From: Saccharomonospora sp. CUA-673
GTDB taxonomy: Bacteria > Actinomycetota > Actinomycetes > Mycobacteriales > Pseudonocardiaceae
Assembly: GCF_001942305.1 (NCBI RefSeq)
Contig: NZ_MKKE01000041.1
Span: forward strand, 1-34,168
Length of the DNA stretch: 34,168 nt
Reading direction: 5' to 3'
Shown: piece by piece, positions 26,997 through 34,168 of the stretch
Numbering within the stretch: position 1 is the first letter of the stretch
How the letters are laid out: each line of letters opens with the position of its first letter
The notes under the pieces: generated by a model
What the model saw: the letters and a program-made list of their open reading frames with translations, nothing else
What the model was told of the DNA's origin: nothing
Database searches by the model: none
Translations under genes and position numbers: made by a program

Positions 26997-27342
26997 GGTC
27001 TGCCGCCCTCCTTTCGCGGCGTGGGTCGGCTCGCTGGTCGTAGGTGGTGTTCCGGCCGGCGCATGCGGTTGTGGGCACGCGTCGGCCCGCATGTCCCGAT
27101 CCGGGCGCGCGGAACGCAGGGTCGGAAGGGACATGGGGAACGGGGTGATTGGACACGAGGATGTGCGCCGCAATCAGCGAGCAACTGGAACAACGTAGAG
27201 CTACCCGTTCCGTGTTCCGACGAAGCCTCCCCATTCGCGCGACGTCCGACACAGTGACGTGCGCGCCACATAAACCTGTACGCCCGGCCGGCATTTCGGT
27301 TAGGCGCTTGCCGTTCGGCCGCGGCGGCGCATACTGACCGAC
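26997..27342. promoter_or_regulatory. Divergent regulatory region between whiB and dinB
   Basis: This 346-bp non-coding gap holds the promoters of two oppositely read genes. Next to dinB, TTGCCG (27308-27313) and CATACT (27330-27335) are spaced 16 bases, and the GTG follows the -10 by seven bases, which fits a leaderless transcript. No LexA/SOS box was recognised. The whiB side has a strong ribosome site but no clear promoter. Confidence 0.4.
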
Positions 27343-28392
27343 GTGGAGTGGATACTGCACGTCGATCTCGACCAGTTCCTCGCGGCCGTCGAGATGGCCC
27401 GGCACCCGGAACTGCGGGGCAAGCCCGTCGTCGTCGGCGGAAAGGGCGACCCGACCCAGCGCGGCGTCGTGGCCACCGCGTCGTACGAGGCGCGGGAATT
27501 CGGCGTGCACTCCGGAATGCCGCTGCGCACCGCGCAACGCGCCTGCCCGGACGCGGTGTTCCTGCCCGCGGACAACCCCACCTACGAAGAGGTGTCCGAA
27601 CGGGTCATGGCGGTATTGCGGGAACTGCCCGTCGTGGTCGAGGTCGTCGGCTGGGACGAGGCGTTTCTCGGCACCGACACCGACGATCCGGAAGCGCTCG
27701 CGCGGCGGGTTCGCGAGGTCGTTCGGGAACGCACGGGACTCGAATGTTCCGTCGGGATCGGCGACAACAAACTGCGCGCCAAGACCGCCACCGGATTCGC
27801 CAAACCCGGGGGCGTCCACCGGATCACCGAACGCGAATGGATGCCGGCGATGGCGCACCGGCCGCCGGACGCGTTGTGGGGGATCGGCGGGCGCACCACG
27901 AAGAAACTCGCCGAACTGGGAATCAGCACGGTCGGTGCACTCGCGGCGGCGGATCGCGACGTCCTCGCCGCGCGGTTCGGTCCGACGATGGGGCCGTTCT
28001 TCCGTGTCCTGGCCCACGGCTGGGGCGACCGTGACGTCACGGCCATGCCGTACGTGCCGAAGTCGCGCAGCCGCGAGACGACCTTCCAGCAGAACCTCAC
28101 CGACCGGGCCGACCTCGACGAGGCCGTGGCCGAGCTCGCCCGGCGGGTCGCGGCCGACGTCGTCGCCGAGGGACGGCCCGCGGCCAGGGTGGCGGTGAAG
28201 GTGCGCTTCGCCCCGTTCGTCACCCAGACCCGTAGCACGACGCTGTCCGCGCCGACCAGCGCGGCCGATCAGCTCGAACGGGCCGCGCTGGAGGCGCTCG
28301 GACGGTTCGACCTCGACCGTCCGGTGCGCCTGCTCGGGGTACGCGCCGAGTTCGAACCCCCGGCCGAGGGCGGCGCCGACGGGCATGGCTGA
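27343..28392 (+). CDS. dinB: Y-family DNA polymerase, DinB2-like, with leucine at the steric gate
   Basis: The 349-residue protein starts at GTG 27343. Metal-binding acids are Asp8 (VDLDQF) and Asp105-Glu106 (GWDEAFLG). SVGIGDNKLRAKTATGFAKPGGV and LWGIGGRTTKKLAELGI mark the palm and thumb/HhH regions, and the little finger follows to the end. The sugar-discriminating position, Phe or Tyr in most Y-family enzymes, is Leu13 in DLDQFLAAVE. Mycobacterium smegmatis DinB2 also has leucine here and is known to insert ribonucleotides readily. This protein therefore looks like a DinB2 rather than a DinB1 homologue. It lacks a C-terminal clamp-binding tail that I can recognise. Topoisomerase IV genes follow in the same direction after 232 bp. 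Confidence 0.9.
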   Translation: MEWILHVDLDQFLAAVEMARHPELRGKPVVVGGKGDPTQRGVVATASYEAREFGVHSGMPLRTAQRACPDAVFLPADNPTYEEVSERVMAVLRELPVVVEVVGWDEAFLGTDTDDPEALARRVREVVRERTGLECSVGIGDNKLRAKTATGFAKPGGVHRITEREWMPAMAHRPPDALWGIGGRTTKKLAELGISTVGALAAADRDVLAARFGPTMGPFFRVLAHGWGDRDVTAMPYVPKSRSRETTFQQNLTDRADLDEAVAELARRVAADVVAEGRPAARVAVKVRFAPFVTQTRSTTLSAPTSAADQLERAALEALGRFDLDRPVRLLGVRAEFEPPAEGGADGHG

Positions 28393-28460
28393 CGGGCCGG
28401 TTGAGCGCGCCGGTGGGGAATGAGTTGAGTCACAACCGACCCCGCGGTGCGCGGCATCGT

Positions 28461-28466
28461 TATGAT
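28461..28466 (+). promoter_or_regulatory. Possible -10 element upstream of parE
   Basis: TATGAT lies in the 232-bp gap between dinB and parE, 159 bases before the parE GTG. No good -35 is spaced correctly. The gap otherwise shows GGGAGAGA as the parE ribosome site. Confidence 0.3.
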
Positions 28467-28624
28467 CCGCGGCCGATACGTGCGCGGGAATGTCCGACCA
28501 TGCGGATACGCTGCACTACGGTGCCTTCGGAGCCGGGTCGGTGAGCACGCCCGGCGCAGGCGGCCGCTCGCCACGTGCGCGCCCGCCGGCAACACCGCAT
28601 CACGAGACCGGGAGAGACGACCCT

Positions 28625-30691
28625 GTGACTGCTTCGGCCGAGACCCTGTACGGGGCCGATGACCTGACCCACCTCGAGGGACTGGAAGCGGTTCGGAAGC
28701 GGCCCGGCATGTACATCGGGTCGACCGACAGCCGCGGCGTCAACCACCTGTTCTCCGAGATCGTCGACAACTCGACCGACGAGGGTGTCGCGGGCCACGC
28801 CGAGCGGGTCGTGGTCACGCTGCACGCCGACGGCAGTGTCGAGGTGGAGGACGACGGCCGCGGCATCCCCACCGACAAGCACGCCAAGTCGGGGATCTCC
28901 GGCGTCGAGCTGGTCCTCACGCGACTGCACGCGGGCGGCAAGTTCGGCGGCTCCGGCTACAAGGCCTCCGGCGGTCTGCACGGTGTCGGCGCGTCGGCGG
29001 TGAACGCGCTGGCGCTGCGGTTCGACGTCACGGTGCGCCGCGGCGGCAAGGTGCACGAGATGTCGTTCGCCCGCGGCGTTCCCGGCGTGTTCGACGGTTC
29101 GGGCCCGAAGGCGAAGTTCACGCCGCAGTCGGGACTGCGCGTGGCGCGCAAGATGAAGCGCGGCGAGTCCACCGGCACGGCGATCCGGTACTGGTACGAC
29201 GCGCGCTACTTCGAGAAGGGCGCCGAGCTCGACGTCGAGCAGGTGCGTACGAAGCTGCAGCACACGGCGTTCCTCGTGCCGGGCGTCACCTACGTCCTGC
29301 GGCGCGCGACCGACGGCGAGGTCGGCGAGATCGAGGAAGAGACCTTCCACTATCCGAACGGCCTGACCGACATGGTCGAGTACCTCGCGCCCACCGGGGA
29401 CCGCGCGGTGAGCGGCACCATCGCCATCACCGGCGAGGGCACGTACAAGGAGAACGCCGCCGACGAGAACGGCGTCATGCAGTCCAATGTGGAACGCCGC
29501 GCGGAGGTCGAGGTCGCGCTGCGGTGGGGCACCGGCTACGAGCGCACCATCGAGTGTTTCTCCAACACCATCCGCAACGTGCACGGCGGTACGCACCGCA
29601 AGGGTTTCGAGCGGGCATTGACGAAGTCGTTGCAGGACGCCATCTCCCGCACACGCGGCCTGCTCAAGCCCAAGGAGGACCCGCCGACCCTCGACGACAT
29701 CACCGAGGGCATGACGGCGGTCATCCACGTCCGCATCCCGGAGCCGCAGTTCACGTCGCAGACGAAGGACGAGCTGTCCACGGCCGGCATCACCAGGGTG
29801 ATTCAGGGCATTGTGGACAAACAGCTGCGGGAGTGGACCGACAACCGCAAGACCAAGTCCGAGGCCAAGACGGTCCTGCAGAAGATCGTCGACGCCTCGC
29901 GCGTGCGGATCGCGCAGAAGCAGCAGAAGGACGCCGCCCGCCGCAAGACGGCCCTCGAGGGTGCGGCCATGCCGCCGAAACTGGTCGACTGCCGCGCCAC
30001 GGGCATCGCCCGCAGCGAGCTGTTTCTCGTGGAGGGCGACAGCGCCCTCGGCTCAGCGCGAAGTGCTCGGGTGTCGGAGTACCAGGCGTTGTTGCCGTTG
30101 CGGGGCAAGATCCTCAACGTGCAGAAGGCCGGTCTCGGGGAGGCGTTGAAGAACGCGGAGATTTCCTCGATCGTGCAGGTGCTCGGCGCCGGCACCGGCC
30201 GTACCTTCGACATGTCGGCGCTGCGCTACGGCCGCGTGATCCTGATGGCCGACGCCGATGTGGACGGTTCGCACATCCGCACCCTGCTGATCACGCTGTT
30301 CGCCCGCTACATGCGGCCGGTCATCGAGGAGGGCCGGCTGTACGCCGCGATGCCGCCGCTGTACAAGGTGGTCACCAAGGGCAAGAACGAGGAGACGTTC
30401 TACACCTTCACCGACCGCGAGATGCAGGCGAAGGTCGCCGAACTCGAGGCGAAGGGCAAGAGCATCAAGAAACCCGTGCCCCGCTTCAAGGGTCTCGGTG
30501 AGATGGATGCCGACGAGCTGTGGGACACCACGATGAACCCGGCGACGCGCGCGGTGCGCAGAATCTCCATCGACGACGCCGACGCCGCCGAGGCCGCGCT
30601 CGAACTCCTCATGGGCGAGAAGGTCGAACCGCGCCGCAACTGGCTCGTCTCCTCGTCCGAACGCGTCGACACCGCCGCGATCGACATCTAG
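28625..30691 (+). CDS. parE: Topoisomerase IV subunit B (ParE)
   Basis: The 688-residue protein starts at GTG 28625 behind GGGAGAGA. The GHKL ATPase motifs are EIVDNSTDEGVAGHA, VEDDGRGIPTD and SGGLHGVGASAVNAL. The TOPRIM domain has LVEGDSALGSARSAR (catalytic Glu) and MADADVDGSHIRTLL (metal-binding Asp pair). EGDSALGSA instead of the EGDSAGGSA of gyrase B supports an actinobacterial topoisomerase IV subunit. It pairs with parC 24 bases downstream. The longer frame upstream of GTG 28625 is non-coding in character. Confidence 0.93.
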   Translation: MTASAETLYGADDLTHLEGLEAVRKRPGMYIGSTDSRGVNHLFSEIVDNSTDEGVAGHAERVVVTLHADGSVEVEDDGRGIPTDKHAKSGISGVELVLTRLHAGGKFGGSGYKASGGLHGVGASAVNALALRFDVTVRRGGKVHEMSFARGVPGVFDGSGPKAKFTPQSGLRVARKMKRGESTGTAIRYWYDARYFEKGAELDVEQVRTKLQHTAFLVPGVTYVLRRATDGEVGEIEEETFHYPNGLTDMVEYLAPTGDRAVSGTIAITGEGTYKENAADENGVMQSNVERRAEVEVALRWGTGYERTIECFSNTIRNVHGGTHRKGFERALTKSLQDAISRTRGLLKPKEDPPTLDDITEGMTAVIHVRIPEPQFTSQTKDELSTAGITRVIQGIVDKQLREWTDNRKTKSEAKTVLQKIVDASRVRIAQKQQKDAARRKTALEGAAMPPKLVDCRATGIARSELFLVEGDSALGSARSARVSEYQALLPLRGKILNVQKAGLGEALKNAEISSIVQVLGAGTGRTFDMSALRYGRVILMADADVDGSHIRTLLITLFARYMRPVIEEGRLYAAMPPLYKVVTKGKNEETFYTFTDREMQAKVAELEAKGKSIKKPVPRFKGLGEMDADELWDTTMNPATRAVRRISIDDADAAEAALELLMGEKVEPRRNWLVSSSERVDTAAIDI

Positions 30692-30715
30692 TCCGACAGA
30701 AAGCCGGAGAACACG

Positions 30716-33520
30716 ATGGCACGCCGTAAGAACCCGACGACCCGCGTCGATCCGGCCGCGTTCGACCAGGCCGGCGCCCAGGTCTACGACAACGCGCTCG
30801 CGACCGAGATCGAGGACTCCTACCTGGAGTACGCCTACTCGGTCATCCACTCCCGCGCCCTGCCCGACGCGCGCGACGGACTCAAGCCCGTGCACCGCCG
30901 GATCCTGTTCTCCATGAACGAGAACGGCTACCGGCCCGACCACGCGTACGTGAAGTCGTCGCGGGTCGTCGGTGACGTCATGGGCAAGTACCACCCGCAC
31001 GGCGACGCGGCGATCTACGACGCCATGGTCCGCCTCGCGCAGGACTTCTCCATGAACGCCCCGCTCGTCGACGGGCACGGCAACTTCGGCAGCCCGGACG
31101 ACGGCCCCGCCGCGAGCCGGTACACCGAGGCGCGCATGTCGCCCGAGGCGATGCTGCTCGTCGGCGAGCTCGGCGAGGAGACCGTCGACCTGCGTGCCAA
31201 CTACGACGGCGAACTGCTCGAACCGACCGTGCTGCCCGCGTCGTTCCCGAACCTGCTCGTCAACGGCACGTCCGGCATCGCCGTCGGCATGGCGACGAAC
31301 ATGATCCCGCACAACCTCAGCGAGGTCATCGCCGCCGCGCGCTGGCTGATCAACCACCCGAACGCCACGCTCGACAAGCTCATGGAGTTCATCCCCGGGC
31401 CCGACCTGCCCACCGGCGGCCAGCTCCTCGGCCTCGACCAGGTGCGCAAGGCCTACGAAACCGGCCGCGGTGTCGTGCGCATGCGCGCCGCCGTCGAGAC
31501 CGGGCCCATCGAGGGCAGCAGGCGCCAGGGCATCACGGTCACCGAACTGCCCTACGGCGTCGGGCCGGAGAAGGTCATCGAACGCATCACCGACGAGGTC
31601 AACAAGACCAAACGGCTCACCGGCATCGCCGACGTCAAGGACCTCACCGACCGCGAGAACGGCACCCGCCTGGTCATCGAGTGCAAGGTGGGCGTGAACC
31701 CGCAGGCGCTGCTGGCCGACCTGTACCGGCTCACCCCGCTCGAGCAGTCGTTCGGCATCAACAACCTCGTGCTCGTCGACGGCAAGCCGCAGACGCTCGG
31801 CCTCAAACCGCTGCTCGAGGTGTTCCTGCAGCACCGCTACGACGTCGTCACGCGGCGCACCCGCTACCGCAGGCGCAAGCGTGAGGAACGGCTCCACCTC
31901 GTCGAGGGTCTGCTCAAGGCGCTCGTCGACATCGACAAGGTCATCAAGCTGATCCGGCAGAGCGACAACGCCCAGGCCGCCAAGGAAGGCCTGATGAAGC
32001 GGTTCGAGCTCACCGCGATCCAGGCGTCGTACATTTTGGACACCCCGCTGCGGCGGCTCACCAAGTACGACAAGCTCGACCTCGAGCAGGAGGACGAGAA
32101 GCTCCGCGCCGAGATCGCCGAACTGTCGAAGATCCTCGACGACGAGAAGGAACTCAAGAAGGTCGTCTCGGCCGAACTGGCCAAGATCGCCAAGGACTTC
32201 CCGACCGAACGGCGCACGGCCCTCATCGACGGCGACCTCAAGGAGGTGCTCGCCGCCTCCAAGCCGGCCGGCCCGCTCGAGGTCGCCGACGACCCGTGTC
32301 ACGTCGTGCTGTCCGCCACCGGACTCGTCGCCCGCACGGCCGCCGAATCGGAGGAGGCGCAGGAATCCCGGCGCCGCAACGGCCGCGTCAAACACGACGC
32401 CGTGCAGGCCGTGGTGCGCACGACCGCGCGCGGCCAGGTGCTGCTCGTCACCAGCGCGGGCCGGGCGTTCAAGGTCGACGTCCTGCCGTTGCCCGTACTG
32501 CCCGAACAGAGCGGCACCGTGTCCCTGCGCGGCGGCATGGCCGCGAAGGAACTCGTGTCCCTCGCCAAGGGGGAGCGGGTCGTCGGACTCGCCCCACTGG
32601 GCGACCACATCGGCGACTCACCCGGCCTCGCGCTCGGCACCAAGGCCGGCGTCGTGAAGGTGTGCGCCCCCGACTGGCCCGTCCGCTCCGAGGAATTCGA
32701 CCTCATCAACCTCAAGGACGGCGACGAGGTCGTCGGCGCCACCTGGCTCACCGACGGCGAGGAGGAGCTCGCGTTCGTCAGCTCCGCCGCCAACCTGCTG
32801 CGCTACCCGGCATCGCTCGTCCGGCCACAAGGACTCAAGGGCGGAGGCATGGCCGGCGCGAAACTGTCCGGCGACGCCGAGATCGTGTTCTTCGGTGCCG
32901 TACGCACCGACGACGACGAACACGGCGAACCCTTCGTCGTCACCGCCACCGGCGAATCCGTCAAGGTGACACCGTTCGCCGAATACCCCGCCAAGGGGCG
33001 TGCGACCGTCGGTGTCCGGGCGCACCGCTTCCTCAAGGGCGAGGACGCCGTCGCCATCGCCTGGATCGGACCCCGCCCCGCCGCCGCCTCCACCAAGGGC
33101 GACCCCGTCGAACTCCCCGAGGTCGAAACACGCCGCGACGGATCCGGCTCCACCCACCCGGCCCCGACGTCATCGGCCACCGCATCGAACGGGATTGAGG
33201 CCCGGGGTGGGTTAAGGGAGCGTAGGCCCGGCGTGGGTGCGGGGCGGGTTTGGTGCCGTGTCAGCACCTCACGACGCCGTGTCAGCAGTTCGCGTCGCTG
33301 TGTTGGCACCTCACGCCGCGGTGTTGTTGCTTTGGGGGTGAGGGCGCCTCGCCGGCTGGGCAGGTCTCCGGGATGTTGGGGCGGCTTTGCCCCTGGTGAA
33401 GTGTCATCCCGTCGACCTCGGTTTGGGGTATCACACTGCAGTCAGGGCGCAAGGGTTTGTTTCTTGGGTCCTGTTTGGGGTTGGTTGCGCCCTGACTGCA
33501 GTGTGATGGTTGCTGTTTAG
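30716..33520 (+). CDS. parC: Topoisomerase IV subunit A (ParC) whose frame reads on into 21-bp array 4
   Basis: The first 820-830 residues are a full ParC: LPDARDGLKPVHRRIL, the active-site Tyr136 in AASRYTEAR, coiled-coil and gate region (LRAEIAELSKILDDEKELKK) and C-terminal beta-pinwheel repeats up to about LPEVETRRDGSG. The position equivalent to GyrA Ser83 is Ala98 (HPHGDAAIYD), as in mycobacterial GyrA. The frame has no stop at the expected end and continues about 108 residues into array 4 (7-residue echoes such as RRRVSSS) and the inverted repeat, stopping at 33520. One extra G in AACGGGATTGAG (33188-33199) would give a stop TGA right after the expected end, so an indel, real or artefactual, may have caused the extension. 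Confidence 0.9.
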   Translation: MARRKNPTTRVDPAAFDQAGAQVYDNALATEIEDSYLEYAYSVIHSRALPDARDGLKPVHRRILFSMNENGYRPDHAYVKSSRVVGDVMGKYHPHGDAAIYDAMVRLAQDFSMNAPLVDGHGNFGSPDDGPAASRYTEARMSPEAMLLVGELGEETVDLRANYDGELLEPTVLPASFPNLLVNGTSGIAVGMATNMIPHNLSEVIAAARWLINHPNATLDKLMEFIPGPDLPTGGQLLGLDQVRKAYETGRGVVRMRAAVETGPIEGSRRQGITVTELPYGVGPEKVIERITDEVNKTKRLTGIADVKDLTDRENGTRLVIECKVGVNPQALLADLYRLTPLEQSFGINNLVLVDGKPQTLGLKPLLEVFLQHRYDVVTRRTRYRRRKREERLHLVEGLLKALVDIDKVIKLIRQSDNAQAAKEGLMKRFELTAIQASYILDTPLRRLTKYDKLDLEQEDEKLRAEIAELSKILDDEKELKKVVSAELAKIAKDFPTERRTALIDGDLKEVLAASKPAGPLEVADDPCHVVLSATGLVARTAAESEEAQESRRRNGRVKHDAVQAVVRTTARGQVLLVTSAGRAFKVDVLPLPVLPEQSGTVSLRGGMAAKELVSLAKGERVVGLAPLGDHIGDSPGLALGTKAGVVKVCAPDWPVRSEEFDLINLKDGDEVVGATWLTDGEEELAFVSSAANLLRYPASLVRPQGLKGGGMAGAKLSGDAEIVFFGAVRTDDDEHGEPFVVTATGESVKVTPFAEYPAKGRATVGVRAHRFLKGEDAVAIAWIGPRPAAASTKGDPVELPEVETRRDGSGSTHPAPTSSATASNGIEARGGLRERRPGVGAGRVWCRVSTSRRRVSSSRRCVGTSRRGVVALGVRAPRRLGRSPGCWGGFAPGEVSSRRPRFGVSHCSQGARVCFLGPVWGWLRPDCSVMVAV
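33251..33334 (+). repeat. 21-bp tandem array 4 (four units)
   Basis: GTGTCAGC, GTGTCAGC, GTGTTGGC and GTGTTGTT occur at 33258, 33279, 33300 and 33321, each 21 bases apart. The array is downstream of the expected parC end, in the sense direction. Because 21 is a multiple of three, the parC frame passes through it without a stop. The last unit leads into the conserved spacer, as in array 1. Confidence 0.88.
33335..33397 (+). repeat. Conserved spacer of the DUF222 module, right copy
   Basis: This stretch, with GCCTCGCCGGC and CAGGTCTCCGGGATGTTGG, is the inverted counterpart of 389-455. A weak hairpin around GGGGCGGCTTTGCCCC corresponds to the perfect one in the left copy. It links array 4 to the large inverted repeat. 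Confidence 0.75.
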
Positions 33521-33539
33521 GTCGACGGGATGACACTTC
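33398..33539. repeat. Nested perfect inverted repeat (19-bp outer and 23-bp inner arms)
   Basis: The outer arms GAAGTGTCATCCCGTCGAC (33398-33416) and its complement (33521-33539) match over 19 bases. The inner arms at 33430-33452 and 33485-33507 match over 23 bases and contain ACTGCAGT. The gap between outer and inner arms is 13 bases on both sides, and the central loop is 32 bases. The arms also occur as a half-site in the left module. The structure could act as a terminator, a recombination site or a protein-binding site. Confidence 0.92.
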
Positions 33540-33702
33540 ACGGGGGCGGATTTGTGGGTGTGGGGGTCTGGGGCGGCGGGGTTGCCTTGCTTCGCTTCGG
33601 CGGTTAGCGTTTCTCGTGGACTTTTAGGTCACGTTGTGTAGTGGTTCTTTGTCATACTTGTGGGTGTTTCGTGTCGATCAATTGTTCGGTAACGTTGGTT
33701 GC
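33540..33702 (+). other. Gap between the inverted repeat and the right DUF222 gene
   Basis: This 163-bp non-coding stretch is GT-rich. The last part (GTCGATCAATTGTTCGGTAACG) matches the region before the left DUF222 gene, so conservation of the module resumes here. CATACT at 33653-33658 and TAACGT just before the GTG are possible -10 elements, neither convincing. No gene is visible. Confidence 0.4.
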
Positions 33703-34168
33703 GTGACAGATGTTGAGGGGATCGTTGATCGGGCTCGCGGGGTGCTTGCGCTGCGGGCTCGGGCTGATGCTGCTGAGGTGGAGTTTCTTGCTTCGCTCGA
33801 TGACGGCGCGTCGTCGGATTCGGTGGAGCGGCGGTGGTTGGCTGAGGCGTTGGCGCCTGAGCTGCGACTGTCACCTCAGGGGGTTTTGGATCGGATTCAT
33901 ACCGCTTTGGCGTTGACTTATCGGATGCCTCGGTTGCTTTCCGCTATGCGGGAAGGGTAGGTGGATCGGTATGGCGCCGAGCGGGTGTTGAATACTGTTG
34001 CGCCGATCTCGGATTCCGATGTGCTTGAGGTTGATCGGCTGTTGGAGGAGAAGCTTTCTCGGTTGTCGATTACTGCGTGGCAGCCTCGGAATATGGCTTG
34101 GCATGCGTCGCAGATCGTCAAGCAGGTTGACCCCGGTGCTGAGACCGCCGCTGCGCGCATGGCCCACG
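33703..34168 (+). pseudogene. DUF222 / 13E12-repeat family gene broken by an in-frame TAG (runs off the window)
   Basis: From GTG 33703 the frame encodes VTDVEGIVDRARGVLALRAR and the family run LDRIHTALALTYRMPRLLSA, nearly the same as the leftward gene at 1-231. TAG at 33958-33960 stops it after 85 codons (MREG-stop). The same frame then stays open to the window edge and still looks like DUF222: VDRYGAERVLNTVAPISDSD, VDRLLEEKLSRLS and WHASQIVKQVDPGAETAAAR. The stop is therefore a recent nonsense change or an error, one base from AAG or AGG. As at the left end, T-ending codons are common. A C-terminal HNH nuclease is usual in the family but lies outside the window. Confidence 0.75.

Noticed and set aside
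26376..27257. Rightward 293-residue frame over whiB
   Set aside because: It overlaps the well-supported whiB gene on the other strand and has no coding character of its own.
30053..32608. 851-residue frame antisense to parE-parC
   Set aside because: Long antisense frames are expected in high-GC DNA; both sense genes are firmly identified.
33398..33539. Insertion-sequence ends
   Set aside because: The arms face each other across only 32-68 bases and enclose no transposase; no flanking target duplication was seen.

Overview
The window is high-GC actinobacterial DNA with strong G/C preference at third codon positions and many GTG and TTG starts. It carries a WhiB-like regulator, an IdeR-type iron box, a furA-katG pair and a parE-parC topoisomerase IV pair. 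Topoisomerase IV is absent from most mycobacteria and corynebacteria, so the source is more likely a member of the Pseudonocardiaceae (Saccharomonospora, Prauserella or Amycolatopsis type). That placement is inference.

Layout. (1) 1-560 and 33240-34168 are inverted copies of one module: a 21-bp tandem array, a conserved spacer, long inverted-repeat arms and a DUF222-type gene with foreign codon use. (2) 584-10581 is an aromatic-catabolism island. Its leftward operon encodes a PcpA/LinE/MhqO-like ring-cleaving dioxygenase, an esterase, an acyl-CoA-dehydrogenase-fold flavoprotein and an MhqD-like hydrolase. Its rightward operon encodes two AraC regulators, a TfdB-like flavin monooxygenase, maleylacetate reductase and hydroxyquinol 1,2-dioxygenase. 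The rightward enzymes form a route phenol/resorcinol -> hydroxyquinol -> maleylacetate -> 3-oxoadipate. (3) 10931-13679 is a sulfonate-type ABC importer. (4) 13772-14599 holds a HIT protein and a small secreted protein. (5) 14810-19429 is an iron-siderophore ABC importer read leftward behind an IdeR box; its ATPase is fused to a PPOX flavoprotein domain. (6) 19619-22275 is furA-katG. (7) 22356-26174 holds a membrane protein, a persulfide-dioxygenase/rhodanese fusion and a methyltransferase. (8) 26658-33520 holds whiB, a dinB2-type polymerase, parE and parC.

Main observations. Four arrays of a 21-bp unit (core CGTCGCCGTGTYRGCA) lie in the same sense orientation right behind the last gene of four operons. 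Several other operon ends have ordinary GC hairpins instead. Two of the arrays are physically joined to the inverted DUF222 modules that bracket the window. Other points of note are a nested perfect inverted repeat at 33398-33539, a parC frame that runs through an array, a DinB polymerase with leucine at the steric-gate position, the ABC-PPOX fusion, and a 17-bp duplication that embeds a 41-codon frame between two coupled genes.

Three genes (the dioxygenase, the TfdB-like monooxygenase and katG) each contain a one-base loss of G/C inside an otherwise intact, conserved frame. This looks more like a systematic sequence error than three independent pseudogenes, and parC may carry a fourth. No tRNA, rRNA, CRISPR array or recognisable insertion sequence was seen.
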